Below are positions 1 through 5,561 of a stretch of 6,423 nucleotides of DNA, piece after piece (within the stretch, counting starts at the first letter, position 1; every line of letters starts with the position of its first letter). The position numbers and the translations under genes were made by a program. Source of the DNA: Piscirickettsiaceae bacterium. GTDB lineage: Bacteria > Pseudomonadota > Gammaproteobacteria > Nitrosococcales > Methylophagaceae. The stretch is taken from positions 1 through 6,423 of the forward strand of contig DAOUSV010000085.1 of assembly GCA_030627065.1 (NCBI GenBank), in the 5' to 3' direction. Below the pieces are notes generated by a model that searched no databases, had not been told where the DNA came from, and saw nothing but the letters and a program-made list of their open reading frames with translations.

Positions 1-914
1 AAGCTACTTTGACCTTCTGTTGAGGCGCGTTGCAACTGGTAGTTCACTAAGTCACTAATGCGATCTACTTGTTCATGGCCAAGACTTTTTAGCCCCGTTA
101 AATCGCTACTGTTTTCTAACTCACCTCGAAATACGGCTAAAGGTGTTTTTAGGCTGTGGGCCAAGTCTGCTAATGAGTTTTTATAGCGTTCTCGGCGTGA
201 TTCTTCATGGCTGAGTAGGGTGTTTATATTCTCTGTTATTTGGTTTAACTCTTTAGGGTAATCACTCGGCAAACGATTGCGATCACCTGTTTTAATGGCT
301 TGTAAGTCAGTTGCCACATCATGTAGTGGACGTAAACTCCACCGTAGGATAAAGGCTTGTGCAATCAGCAATATTAAACCTGTGCCACCTAACCATTGCC
401 ATAAACTCATTTGGAATTCGGCTTTTTGCTGGTCGATAACATCAAGGTTTTCAGCAATGTTTAGCGTGTAATTAAATTGTTCGCCCTGATCATTTTCCCA
501 GACAATACCATAGGCTAGATTAAGCATGCTGGTGCTATCATTGATTTTGATAGTGGAAAAGTTCTCATTAGTTGCACCAGGATAATCTGGCAAGGCGATA
601 GATAAACCAAGCATTGATTTAGACTGCCAAATAATGTTTTTCTCGCTGGTGATTTGTGCATACAAACCTGAGTTTGGAATAGAAAACTTAGGCTCAGCAA
701 TATCATCGGGCATGGCAACAAAGCCTGAACTATCAAATTTTGCCGTAATTAAAAGGCTATACATATAATTCTGAATTTGTTTCTTTTGGGCGCTATCAGC
801 ACTGGCTTGAAAGGCATTGTTCAAGCTAAATGCAGACAGTCCTAAGAATGCCGTTAATACGAGACTAACAGCAAGAAGTAGGCGTTGACTAAGTGAAAGC
901 TGTTTAATTTTCAC
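1..914 (-). CDS. PhoQ-like sensor histidine kinase (partial, C-terminus beyond left edge)
   Basis: Inner-membrane sensor kinase; 304 complete codons are visible and the reading frame stays open to the window edge. Domains seen: short cytoplasmic N-terminus (MKIKQLSLSQ), TM1 about residues 11-31, periplasmic sensor region about 32-170, TM2 about 172-191, HAMP-like linker about 192-240, then the dimerisation helix with the phospho-acceptor His253 in LAHSLKTPLA. HSLKTPLA is the H-box form typical of PhoQ-type kinases, and the later NYQLQRAS also fits that group. The second half of the kinase, including the ATP-binding domain, lies outside. I chose the GTG at 914, which overlaps the regulator gene by 11 bp. 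It gives a normal N-terminus before TM1, and the first in-frame ATG (residue 51) would remove TM1. No good Shine-Dalgarno is visible, so translational coupling to the regulator is likely. The ligand is unknown; a cation or envelope signal would fit the family. Confidence 0.9.
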   Translation of the reverse strand, partial: MKIKQLSLSQRLLLAVSLVLTAFLGLSAFSLNNAFQASADSAQKKQIQNYMYSLLITAKFDSSGFVAMPDDIAEPKFSIPNSGLYAQITSEKNIIWQSKSMLGLSIALPDYPGATNENFSTIKINDSTSMLNLAYGIVWENDQGEQFNYTLNIAENLDVIDQQKAEFQMSLWQWLGGTGLILLIAQAFILRWSLRPLHDVATDLQAIKTGDRNRLPSDYPKELNQITENINTLLSHEESRRERYKNSLADLAHSLKTPLAVFRGELENSSDLTGLKSLGHEQVDRISDLVNYQLQRASTEGQSS

Positions 915-1584
915 GGGGTAAAGTGAGTCGATATCCTCGACCTCGTAAGGTTTCTATTGGATTGAGTGATTTGTCAGGATCAAGTTTATTACGCAAACGT
1001 TTGATGAACACCTCAATCACATTGCTATCCCGATCATGGTCTTGCTCATAAATATGGTCGGTTAATTCTGTTTTAGATAACACCTCACCAGCATGAAGCA
1101 TCAAATAATGAAGTAGGCGATATTCGTATGCGGTTAAATCAATAATATCACCATCATTCGCTACTTCTTGACTGCTGGGATTCAATGATATCGGCCCACA
1201 TTGCAGTGTTGAACTGCTCCAGCCAGATGCGCGACGAGCTAAGGCATTAATACGAGCTAATAATTCTTCAATATGGAACGGTTTAACGAGATAATCATCA
1301 GCACCAGATTCTAAACCTTCCACTTTATCTTGCCAGCGACCACGTGCTGTTAAAATGAGAATGGGAAAGTCTTTACCGGCACTACGAAGTTGTTGAATAA
1401 CTTCAATGCCTGATAATTTGGGCAAGCCTAAGTCAATGATAGCAACATCGTAGGCGTATTCTGTGCCAAGATACAAACCATCCTCGCCATCAGCCGCCGC
1501 ATCAACGGTTAAGTTCTGCTTTTTAAGTTGTTCCGTCACTTGTTCGCGTAAATGAATTTCATCTTCAATGAGTAAAATACGCAT
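904..1584 (-). CDS. OmpR/PhoP-family response regulator
   Basis: Cytoplasmic transcription regulator, 226 aa, the normal length for the family. Receiver domain about residues 1-115: acidic pocket E7-D8, phospho-acceptor Asp51 in IIDLGLPKLSG, Thr79, Lys101 in YLVKPFHIEE. The stretch TARGRWQDKVEGLESGADDY closely resembles the same region of enteric PhoP. The C-terminal winged helix (about 128-224) has the recognition-helix segment DSNVIEVFIKRLRNKL and ends in the wing motif TLRGRGYRL. It sits 14 bp downstream of the PepSY gene and overlaps the kinase gene by 11 bp, so the three are one operon. The only SD-like sequence (AGGA, 1597-1600) overlaps the PepSY stop and is about 12 nt from the ATG, a long spacing that again suggests coupling. 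It could be closer to PmrA/QseB/BqsR than to true PhoP, so I give no symbol. It is the obvious candidate to bind the 11-bp-spaced direct repeats found upstream of two nearby genes. Confidence 0.93.
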   Translation of the reverse strand: MRILLIEDEIHLREQVTEQLKKQNLTVDAAADGEDGLYLGTEYAYDVAIIDLGLPKLSGIEVIQQLRSAGKDFPILILTARGRWQDKVEGLESGADDYLVKPFHIEELLARINALARRASGWSSSTLQCGPISLNPSSQEVANDGDIIDLTAYEYRLLHYLMLHAGEVLSKTELTDHIYEQDHDRDSNVIEVFIKRLRNKLDPDKSLNPIETLRGRGYRLTLPREN

Positions 1585-1598
1585 AATTTGATGAGTTC

Positions 1599-1859
1599 CT
1601 AGGGAGGGCTATGTCCTGTTTCAGGATCGATTAAGTATATTTTCATTCTACCACTATCATGAAGTACTTTGATTCGAAAAATATCCTTATTATTAATATT
1701 CTTAGTTTCGATAGTCAGTATTTTTCCTTTTGACTCCGATTTAACTAATTGAGCAGCAGACTCTTTAGTCAAAGGCAGTTTCATTTCAGCTTCAACATGT
1801 GCTGAAAACACAGGCGACGATAAGAAAAGAAGAGCAATTATGATGAGATTCCGAGACAT
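1599..1859 (-). CDS. Small secreted PepSY-domain protein
   Basis: 86 aa. Residues 1-20 form a signal peptide (MSRNLIIIALLFLSSPVFSA, with cleavage near A20), so the mature protein of about 66 aa should be periplasmic. Residues about 31-82 fit one PepSY unit: an N-terminal helix with LTKESAAQLVKS, then beta strands around ILTIETKN, FRIKVLHDSG and MKIYLIDPETG. PepSY domains are known as inhibitory propeptide-like or regulatory modules, and single-PepSY secreted proteins are often encoded next to two-component systems. As first gene of the operon with the regulator and kinase, its likely role is as an accessory to the kinase's periplasmic sensor; this is inference. The start at 1859 is chosen because the next in-frame ATG (residue 26) would delete the signal peptide. 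The SD is weak (GGG a few bases upstream). Confidence 0.85.
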   Translation of the reverse strand: MSRNLIIIALLFLSSPVFSAHVEAEMKLPLTKESAAQLVKSESKGKILTIETKNINNKDIFRIKVLHDSGRMKIYLIDPETGHSPP

Positions 1860-1894
1860 ATTGACCCGATTAACCTTTATATTGGATGGTCACG

Positions 1895-1923
1895 GGTATA
1901 ATAAGTAAATAAAAACGTGTCAC
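1895..1923 (-). promoter_or_regulatory. Candidate promoter for the PepSY-regulator-kinase operon
   Basis: Reading on the minus strand, GTGACA (1918-1923) is followed after 17 bp by TATACC (1895-1900), a 5/6 and a 4/6 match to sigma-70 -35 and -10. An alternative -10 is TATTAT (1898-1903), but its spacing to GTGACA is only 14 bp. The start site would be near 1888, about 28 nt before the ATG. The -35 lies inside the stem of the preceding gene's terminator. No RTTCAG direct repeat is present here, so if the operon is autoregulated it is not through the site seen at the neighbouring genes. Confidence 0.35.
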
Positions 1924-1943
1924 GAAAGGATCGTGACACGTTT
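1911..1943 (-). terminator. Intrinsic terminator of the cytochrome c gene
   Basis: A perfect 13-bp inverted repeat (AAACGTGTCACGA at 1913-1925 and TCGTGACACGTTT at 1931-1943) encloses a 5-nt loop. On the minus strand it starts 8 bp after the cytochrome stop codon and runs directly into a T-rich tract (TTTTTATTT, about 1907-1915). A TTT also follows on the plus strand, but no plus-strand gene enters from the left, so the minus-strand role is the supported one. Confidence 0.8.
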
Positions 1944-1951
1944 AATGATTT

Positions 1952-2362
1952 TTATTTGGCTTTCTTAGGTTTTACAACACCAATTGCACCATCAGAACGT
2001 GCTTTTAAATAAGCATAAAGTTGGTCACGACCTGCCATTACTTTTTTGTTTTTCTTCCAGTTAGGCATACTGCCGATAGTACCTGATTTACCATTTTCAA
2101 CAGTAGAAAAAAACTCATCTTTACTAATTAGCGTTAAGCTCTCAGCAAGATCAGGGCCGACCATGCCTTGACCGTATGTACCGTGACAACGGGCACACCA
2201 ATTACGAAACAGTTTAAACCCTTTATAACTATCAGCATCAAGATGATTGCCGTTAGTGACAGTATATGGTTTAGCATCATCAGCATAACTAGGTAACGAC
2301 ACAACACTAAATGCTATTGTTGTAGCACTGGCAAGCATGATAAATGTTTTATTGAATTTCAT
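1952..2362 (-). CDS. Secreted monohaem c-type cytochrome
   Basis: 136 aa from the start chosen here. Residues 1-27 are a Sec signal peptide ending SLPSYA before DDAKP, so haem is attached in the periplasm. The haem site is C56-A-R-C-H60 with His60 as axial ligand; the likely second ligand is Met99 in GSMPNW. The layout KGFKLFRNWCARCHGTYGQG, then VGPDLAESL, then SKDEFFSTVENG, and near the end LYAYLKARSDGAIG resembles small cytochromes linked to PQQ-dependent alcohol or methanol oxidation. That is recall of the family, not a search. The tail is Lys-rich (VVKPKKAK), perhaps for docking to an acidic partner. An ATG lies four codons upstream (2374), but it overlaps the only good Shine-Dalgarno, GGAGAG at 2367-2372, which is correctly spaced for the ATG at 2362. 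The gene is monocistronic: its own promoter module upstream and a strong terminator downstream. The electron donor is not visible in the window. Confidence 0.9.
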   Translation of the reverse strand: MKFNKTFIMLASATTIAFSVVSLPSYADDAKPYTVTNGNHLDADSYKGFKLFRNWCARCHGTYGQGMVGPDLAESLTLISKDEFFSTVENGKSGTIGSMPNWKKNKKVMAGRDQLYAYLKARSDGAIGVVKPKKAK

Positions 2363-2403
2363 TTTTCTCTCCATCTGATTAATTATTTTTAAGTCTTGCT
2401 CCT

Positions 2404-2437
2404 ATGCTATCAAAGTAAAACTGAACGAAAGCTGAAC
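2404..2437 (-). promoter_or_regulatory. Direct-repeat operator and promoter of the cytochrome c gene
   Basis: On the minus strand, GTTCAG (2432-2437), a 5-bp spacer CTTTC, and a second GTTCAG (2421-2426) form direct half-sites 11 bp apart, one helical turn. After 11 more bases comes TAGCAT (2404-2409), a 4/6 match to the -10 box. There is no good -35, as expected for a promoter that needs an activator bound at that place. The predicted start near 2397 gives a leader of about 35 nt before the ATG at 2362. The module aligns without gaps to the one at 3071-3104 (26 of 34 positions identical). Confidence 0.6.
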
Positions 2438-2465
2438 AAAAACAGAAAATGCTTTGTTCAGCTTT
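2428..2465 (-). terminator. 13-bp inverted repeat: weak terminator or regulatory dyad
   Basis: AAAGCTGAACAAA (2428-2440) and TTTGTTCAGCTTT (2453-2465) are a perfect 13-bp inverted repeat around a 12-nt loop. It starts 14 bp beyond the stop codon of the glycine-zipper gene on the minus strand, the right place for a terminator, but the following bases are only TTT then CGTTCAG, not a proper T-tract. One arm contains the distal GTTCAG half-site of the cytochrome operator, and the other arm supplies a third half-site in inverted orientation. It may therefore act as operator DNA as well as, or instead of, an RNA hairpin. Confidence 0.5.
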
Positions 2466-2479
2466 AATCAGAAATAAAA

Positions 2480-3037
2480 CTAATAATAATTAGCTCGAGG
2501 ACGAACAGATACTTCTACGGGAAGACGTCGACCAGGATCATAGTCCATGCGAGAGGTGTAAGATTGACCTTGGTAACGATATGTCACTTGATAACCATTA
2601 AGACGCTGTTCTTGGTGATATGCTTGGACAGTGCGACATTCATCTCTACGGTTATGTCGTGATGAAGTACGAGGTTGATGACCTAAATCACGACCAATAG
2701 AACCGCCTAATAAGGCGCCAGCCACCGTTAATATTTTCTTACCGTTGCCACCGCCAAATTGATTACCTAAAACACCACCAACAATACCGCCGGCAATAGT
2801 TGTTGTGTAAGATTCTTGGGATTGATAATAGCTTCTATGATAGTTGTGAACTCGACACTCACGTTGCGGCGAGGCCACACGAACCGAGGTGTAAATAGGC
2901 TCAACATGTGTAACACGAGCCGTATCATCAAAACGATGTTGCTTATGCTGCTTATGATGTTTGTCGCCTGCTAATAGAGCAGTTGTAGATAATGTTAATA
3001 GAGATACTAATGTTGTCGTTGCTAATAAATGTTTCAT
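2480..3037 (-). CDS. Secreted glycine-zipper 2TM-domain protein
   Basis: 185 aa. Signal peptide about residues 1-23 (cleavage TALLA before GDKHH); there is no lipobox cysteine, so it is not a typical lipoprotein. The mature N-terminus is rich in His and Lys (DKHHKQHKQH). Residues about 80-119 form a glycine zipper (IAGGIVGGVLGNQFGGGNGKK, then VAGALLGGSIG), the pattern of the Rickettsia 17-kDa antigen/glycine-zipper 2TM family, thought to insert in or span an envelope membrane. The C-terminal part (RLNGYQVTYRYQGQSYTSRM, then DYDPGRRLPVEVSVRP) is a small beta-rich domain common in proteobacterial members. C61 (REC) and C134 (DEC) flank the zipper and could form a disulfide. Molecular function is unknown for this family. 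The start is firm: AGGAGGG lies 5-6 nt before the ATG. It has the same promoter module as the cytochrome gene, so the two are probably co-regulated. Confidence 0.88.
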   Translation of the reverse strand: MKHLLATTTLVSLLTLSTTALLAGDKHHKQHKQHRFDDTARVTHVEPIYTSVRVASPQRECRVHNYHRSYYQSQESYTTTIAGGIVGGVLGNQFGGGNGKKILTVAGALLGGSIGRDLGHQPRTSSRHNRRDECRTVQAYHQEQRLNGYQVTYRYQGQSYTSRMDYDPGRRLPVEVSVRPRANYY

Positions 3038-3070
3038 GACAGCCCTCCTGTTTTGTTAGCTGTTGAGTGC

Positions 3071-3104
3071 AGGTTAACAAAGAAAAACTGAATGGAAACT
3101 GAAT
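3071..3104 (-). promoter_or_regulatory. Direct-repeat operator and promoter of the glycine-zipper gene
   Basis: Minus strand: ATTCAG (3099-3104), spacer TTTCC, ATTCAG (3088-3093), then an 11-base T-rich spacer and TAACCT (3071-3076) at the -10 position. Half-site spacing, the spacer to -10 and many intervening bases are the same as in the module at 2404-2437. The -10 match is poor (3/6), which again suggests dependence on an activator. The predicted start near 3064 leaves a 27-nt leader with a strong Shine-Dalgarno. Confidence 0.55.
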
Positions 3105-3127
3105 AAAGAATATTTATTTAGTATAAA
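3099..3127 (+). promoter_or_regulatory. Candidate divergent promoter for the GGDEF-EAL gene
   Basis: On the plus strand TATAAA (3122-3127, 5/6 match to the -10) is preceded by exactly 17 bp and then CTGAAT (3099-3104) at the -35 place, which keeps only TGA of the consensus. That hexamer is also one half-site of the operator for the opposite gene, so a bound regulator would sit directly on this promoter. Transcription would begin near 3134, too close to the TTG at 3141 for a leader with a Shine-Dalgarno, which would favour a start further in. Confidence 0.35.
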
Positions 3128-3140
3128 AAAACAGGCTATT

Positions 3141-5561
3141 TTGTTAAAGTTTCCACCTAATTTAATTATCATCTCTAAATATAAGGCTAATAAATTGAGA
3201 AGCAAGGATAAGAGTGAAGTGGTTTTTAGGGATGATATCAATCACAATATTAAAATAGATCAGGCCGAAATTGAACGTGTAGGCTTAAAACTTCTGTGTA
3301 AGCAGTCACCTGTTTCTCTAATTACAAACGTGACAATTGCATCAATTATGCTTGCACTATTGTGGCCCGTTGTTACGAGTTCTGTATTATTTCTATGGTT
3401 CTCTTGTGTGGTGATAACATTAGGGTTACGTTGGTTTCTGGCAAATAAGCTTTATCACACCTTGACGAATAAGGCTTATTCCCAGAGTAGGATAAAACAC
3501 AAACTATTTACATATAACATTAGTCTTTCCTTGAATGGCTTAACGTGGGGAAGTCTCGGCTTATTGATTGATTCCAATTGGCCCTTAAATCAGCAGATAG
3601 TTATTCCTATGGTGATGGCTGGGCTATGTGCAGGGGCTATTTCAACTTATATCAATAATTTGAAAAGTTATTTCAGTTTTATTGTTCCTGTCATTTTGCC
3701 TTTATGTTACGGACTTTATACGGCAAATCTAGCATTAATATCATTGACTATTTTGGTTTATTTGATTGCAATGATATTTATAGTCAAACGGCTTAACGCT
3801 AGTGTTGTTGAAAGTTTTAGGTTGCGCTTATTAAATACTGAGTTGGTTGATAACTTAACAAACGTTAATCACCAACAGACTGAATTATTGCTGGAGATTA
3901 AAAAGAAGGAGGCGTTCTTGCAGCAAGCCTTTGATGGTGCCGGTGTTTCTATGATACTGATTAATAAAGAGCAGAAGATAATCAATGCTAATTATGCAGC
4001 TTGTAGACTATCAGGCTATAACAAAACTGAATTATTAAAAATGAGAGCTCTGGATTTATTTCATGAAGATGATCGAGAAAAGGGAACGCCATTTTTGATA
4101 GAACTTATTGCAGGTCAAATTGACCGCTATCAAGTAAAAAAACGGTTTGTGAATAAACAGGGTAATATTTTATGGGTGAACTCTACTATTTCATCGGTAA
4201 AATATGATAATAATAAGTTTGATTATGCCGTTGTACAGTCACAAGATATTACTCAGGAACAGGTATTAACCCAGCATCTTACATATCAGGCAAAACATGA
4301 TTCATTAACTGGACTAGCTAATCGCTATGCCTTTGACGAAAAATTACAACAAGTTATTATTGAATATAATGATCATAATAAACCCCATGTATTATGTTAC
4401 ATCGATTTAGATCAATTTAAGATTATTAATGATACATGTGGTCATTTGGCAGGCGATGAGTTACTACGTCAAATTAGTGAAGTTATCAGAAACTCAGTTC
4501 GAGAGTCTGATTTTTTAGCGCGAATAGGTGGTGATGAATTCGCTATTTTAATGTTGAACTGTTCGTTAAGTGTAGCTGAACGTTCATTAACAAACTTATT
4601 ACAATCTATCTGTGAATTTCAATTCATCCATAACGGACAAGTATTTACGATTGGTGCTAGCCTAGGTGTGACCGTAATTGAGCATCACAGTGAAACGTAT
4701 ATTGAGGTAATGAAACGAGCAGATAGTGCTTGTTACGCCGCTAAAGAAGCAGGTAGAAATCAGATACATATATTTGATGGTAACAATGAGGATATTAAGG
4801 CGCGTCACCATGAAATGCAGTGGGTTTCACTAATACAGAAAGCGCTTAAAAACAATAGTTTTGTATTGTATTCTCAAGAAGTTGTTTCATTATCATCAGC
4901 TGAACAACGTCCACATTATGAATTATTAATTCGATTAATTAATGATGATGGAACAATTGTCGCTCCAGGAGAATTCTTGCCTTCAGCTGAACGATATAAT
5001 CAGGCGCCAGAAATAGACTTATGGGTTGTGAATAAGGTTATAAGCACACTGAAGGAAGCTCGAGTTCAAGGTAGAGATATTGATGGACAGTACAATATTA
5101 ATATTTCAGGAGCATCATTAGGAACAATAAAGTTCGATATGGAATTAATTTCTCTTATTAGGGAAAATGATTGGCTAGGCCAGTATTTGTGTTTTGAAAT
5201 AACGGAAACAGCGACAATAGCCAATCTTTTAAAAGCACAATCATTGATGAAGGAGCTTCGCGAGCTAGGTTGTCAGTTTGCATTAGATGATTTTGGTAGT
5301 GGCTTATCTTCATTTTCATACCTGAAGCAATTGCCTATTGATTACTTAAAAATAGATGGCATCTTTGTTAAGGACTGTTTAACCGATCCAGTTAATTTAG
5401 CAATGATTCAGTCATTTCACGATATTAGTAAAGTCATGGGTGTTAAAACTGTTGCTGAGTATGTTGAAACAGAAGCAATCTTTAATAAAATGCAGAAAAT
5501 AGGAATAGATTATGTCCAAGGGCATTGGAAGTCTAAACCTATCCCTTGGCATATTAATTAA
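3141..5561 (+). CDS. Membrane PAS-GGDEF-EAL protein (c-di-GMP synthesis/breakdown)
   Basis: 806 aa from the TTG at 3141. About six TM helices lie between residues 63 and 216, a MASE-like membrane sensor I cannot name; then a helical linker (about 222-260), PAS (about 258-375), GGDEF (about 380-545) and EAL (about 555-806). GGDEF: metal-site Asp422 in YIDLDQFK, intact GGDEF at 463-467, and an inhibitory I-site RESD (454-457) five residues before it. This is what an active, product-inhibited diguanylate cyclase shows. EAL: the signature reads ELL (594-596), but the key residues are present: Glu594, Asn654, FEITET 685-690, Asp716-Asp717 in LDDFGSG, Lys737, Glu773 and Gln793. So phosphodiesterase activity is also plausible, and net activity cannot be told. 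The start is uncertain: there is no in-frame ATG before TM1. Candidates are TTG 3141 (weak AGG), TTG 3195 (AAGG, 8-nt spacing) and GTG 3219 (AAGGA, 10-nt spacing). The gene is visibly more AT-rich than hrpA. Confidence 0.92.
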   Translation: MLKFPPNLIIISKYKANKLRSKDKSEVVFRDDINHNIKIDQAEIERVGLKLLCKQSPVSLITNVTIASIMLALLWPVVTSSVLFLWFSCVVITLGLRWFLANKLYHTLTNKAYSQSRIKHKLFTYNISLSLNGLTWGSLGLLIDSNWPLNQQIVIPMVMAGLCAGAISTYINNLKSYFSFIVPVILPLCYGLYTANLALISLTILVYLIAMIFIVKRLNASVVESFRLRLLNTELVDNLTNVNHQQTELLLEIKKKEAFLQQAFDGAGVSMILINKEQKIINANYAACRLSGYNKTELLKMRALDLFHEDDREKGTPFLIELIAGQIDRYQVKKRFVNKQGNILWVNSTISSVKYDNNKFDYAVVQSQDITQEQVLTQHLTYQAKHDSLTGLANRYAFDEKLQQVIIEYNDHNKPHVLCYIDLDQFKIINDTCGHLAGDELLRQISEVIRNSVRESDFLARIGGDEFAILMLNCSLSVAERSLTNLLQSICEFQFIHNGQVFTIGASLGVTVIEHHSETYIEVMKRADSACYAAKEAGRNQIHIFDGNNEDIKARHHEMQWVSLIQKALKNNSFVLYSQEVVSLSSAEQRPHYELLIRLINDDGTIVAPGEFLPSAERYNQAPEIDLWVVNKVISTLKEARVQGRDIDGQYNINISGASLGTIKFDMELISLIRENDWLGQYLCFEITETATIANLLKAQSLMKELRELGCQFALDDFGSGLSSFSYLKQLPIDYLKIDGIFVKDCLTDPVNLAMIQSFHDISKVMGVKTVAEYVETEAIFNKMQKIGIDYVQGHWKSKPIPWHIN

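Noticed and set aside
277..471. 64-codon plus-strand open frame
   Set aside because: Antisense to the kinase TM2/HAMP coding region; no Shine-Dalgarno or domain, and its composition fits a shadow.
515..736. 73-codon minus-strand open frame
   Set aside because: It lies inside the sensor kinase gene in another frame; the kinase frame has clear TM, sensor and H-box features, and this one has none.
1860..1910. Possible RTTCAG direct repeat upstream of the PepSY operon
   Set aside because: I looked for the same module here and found no pair of half-sites at 11-bp spacing on either strand.
2372..2374. ATG at 2374 as start of the cytochrome c gene
   Set aside because: This ATG is part of or just before the GGAGAG ribosome site serving the ATG at 2362, and has no good site of its own; starting at 2362 also gives a cleaner signal peptide.
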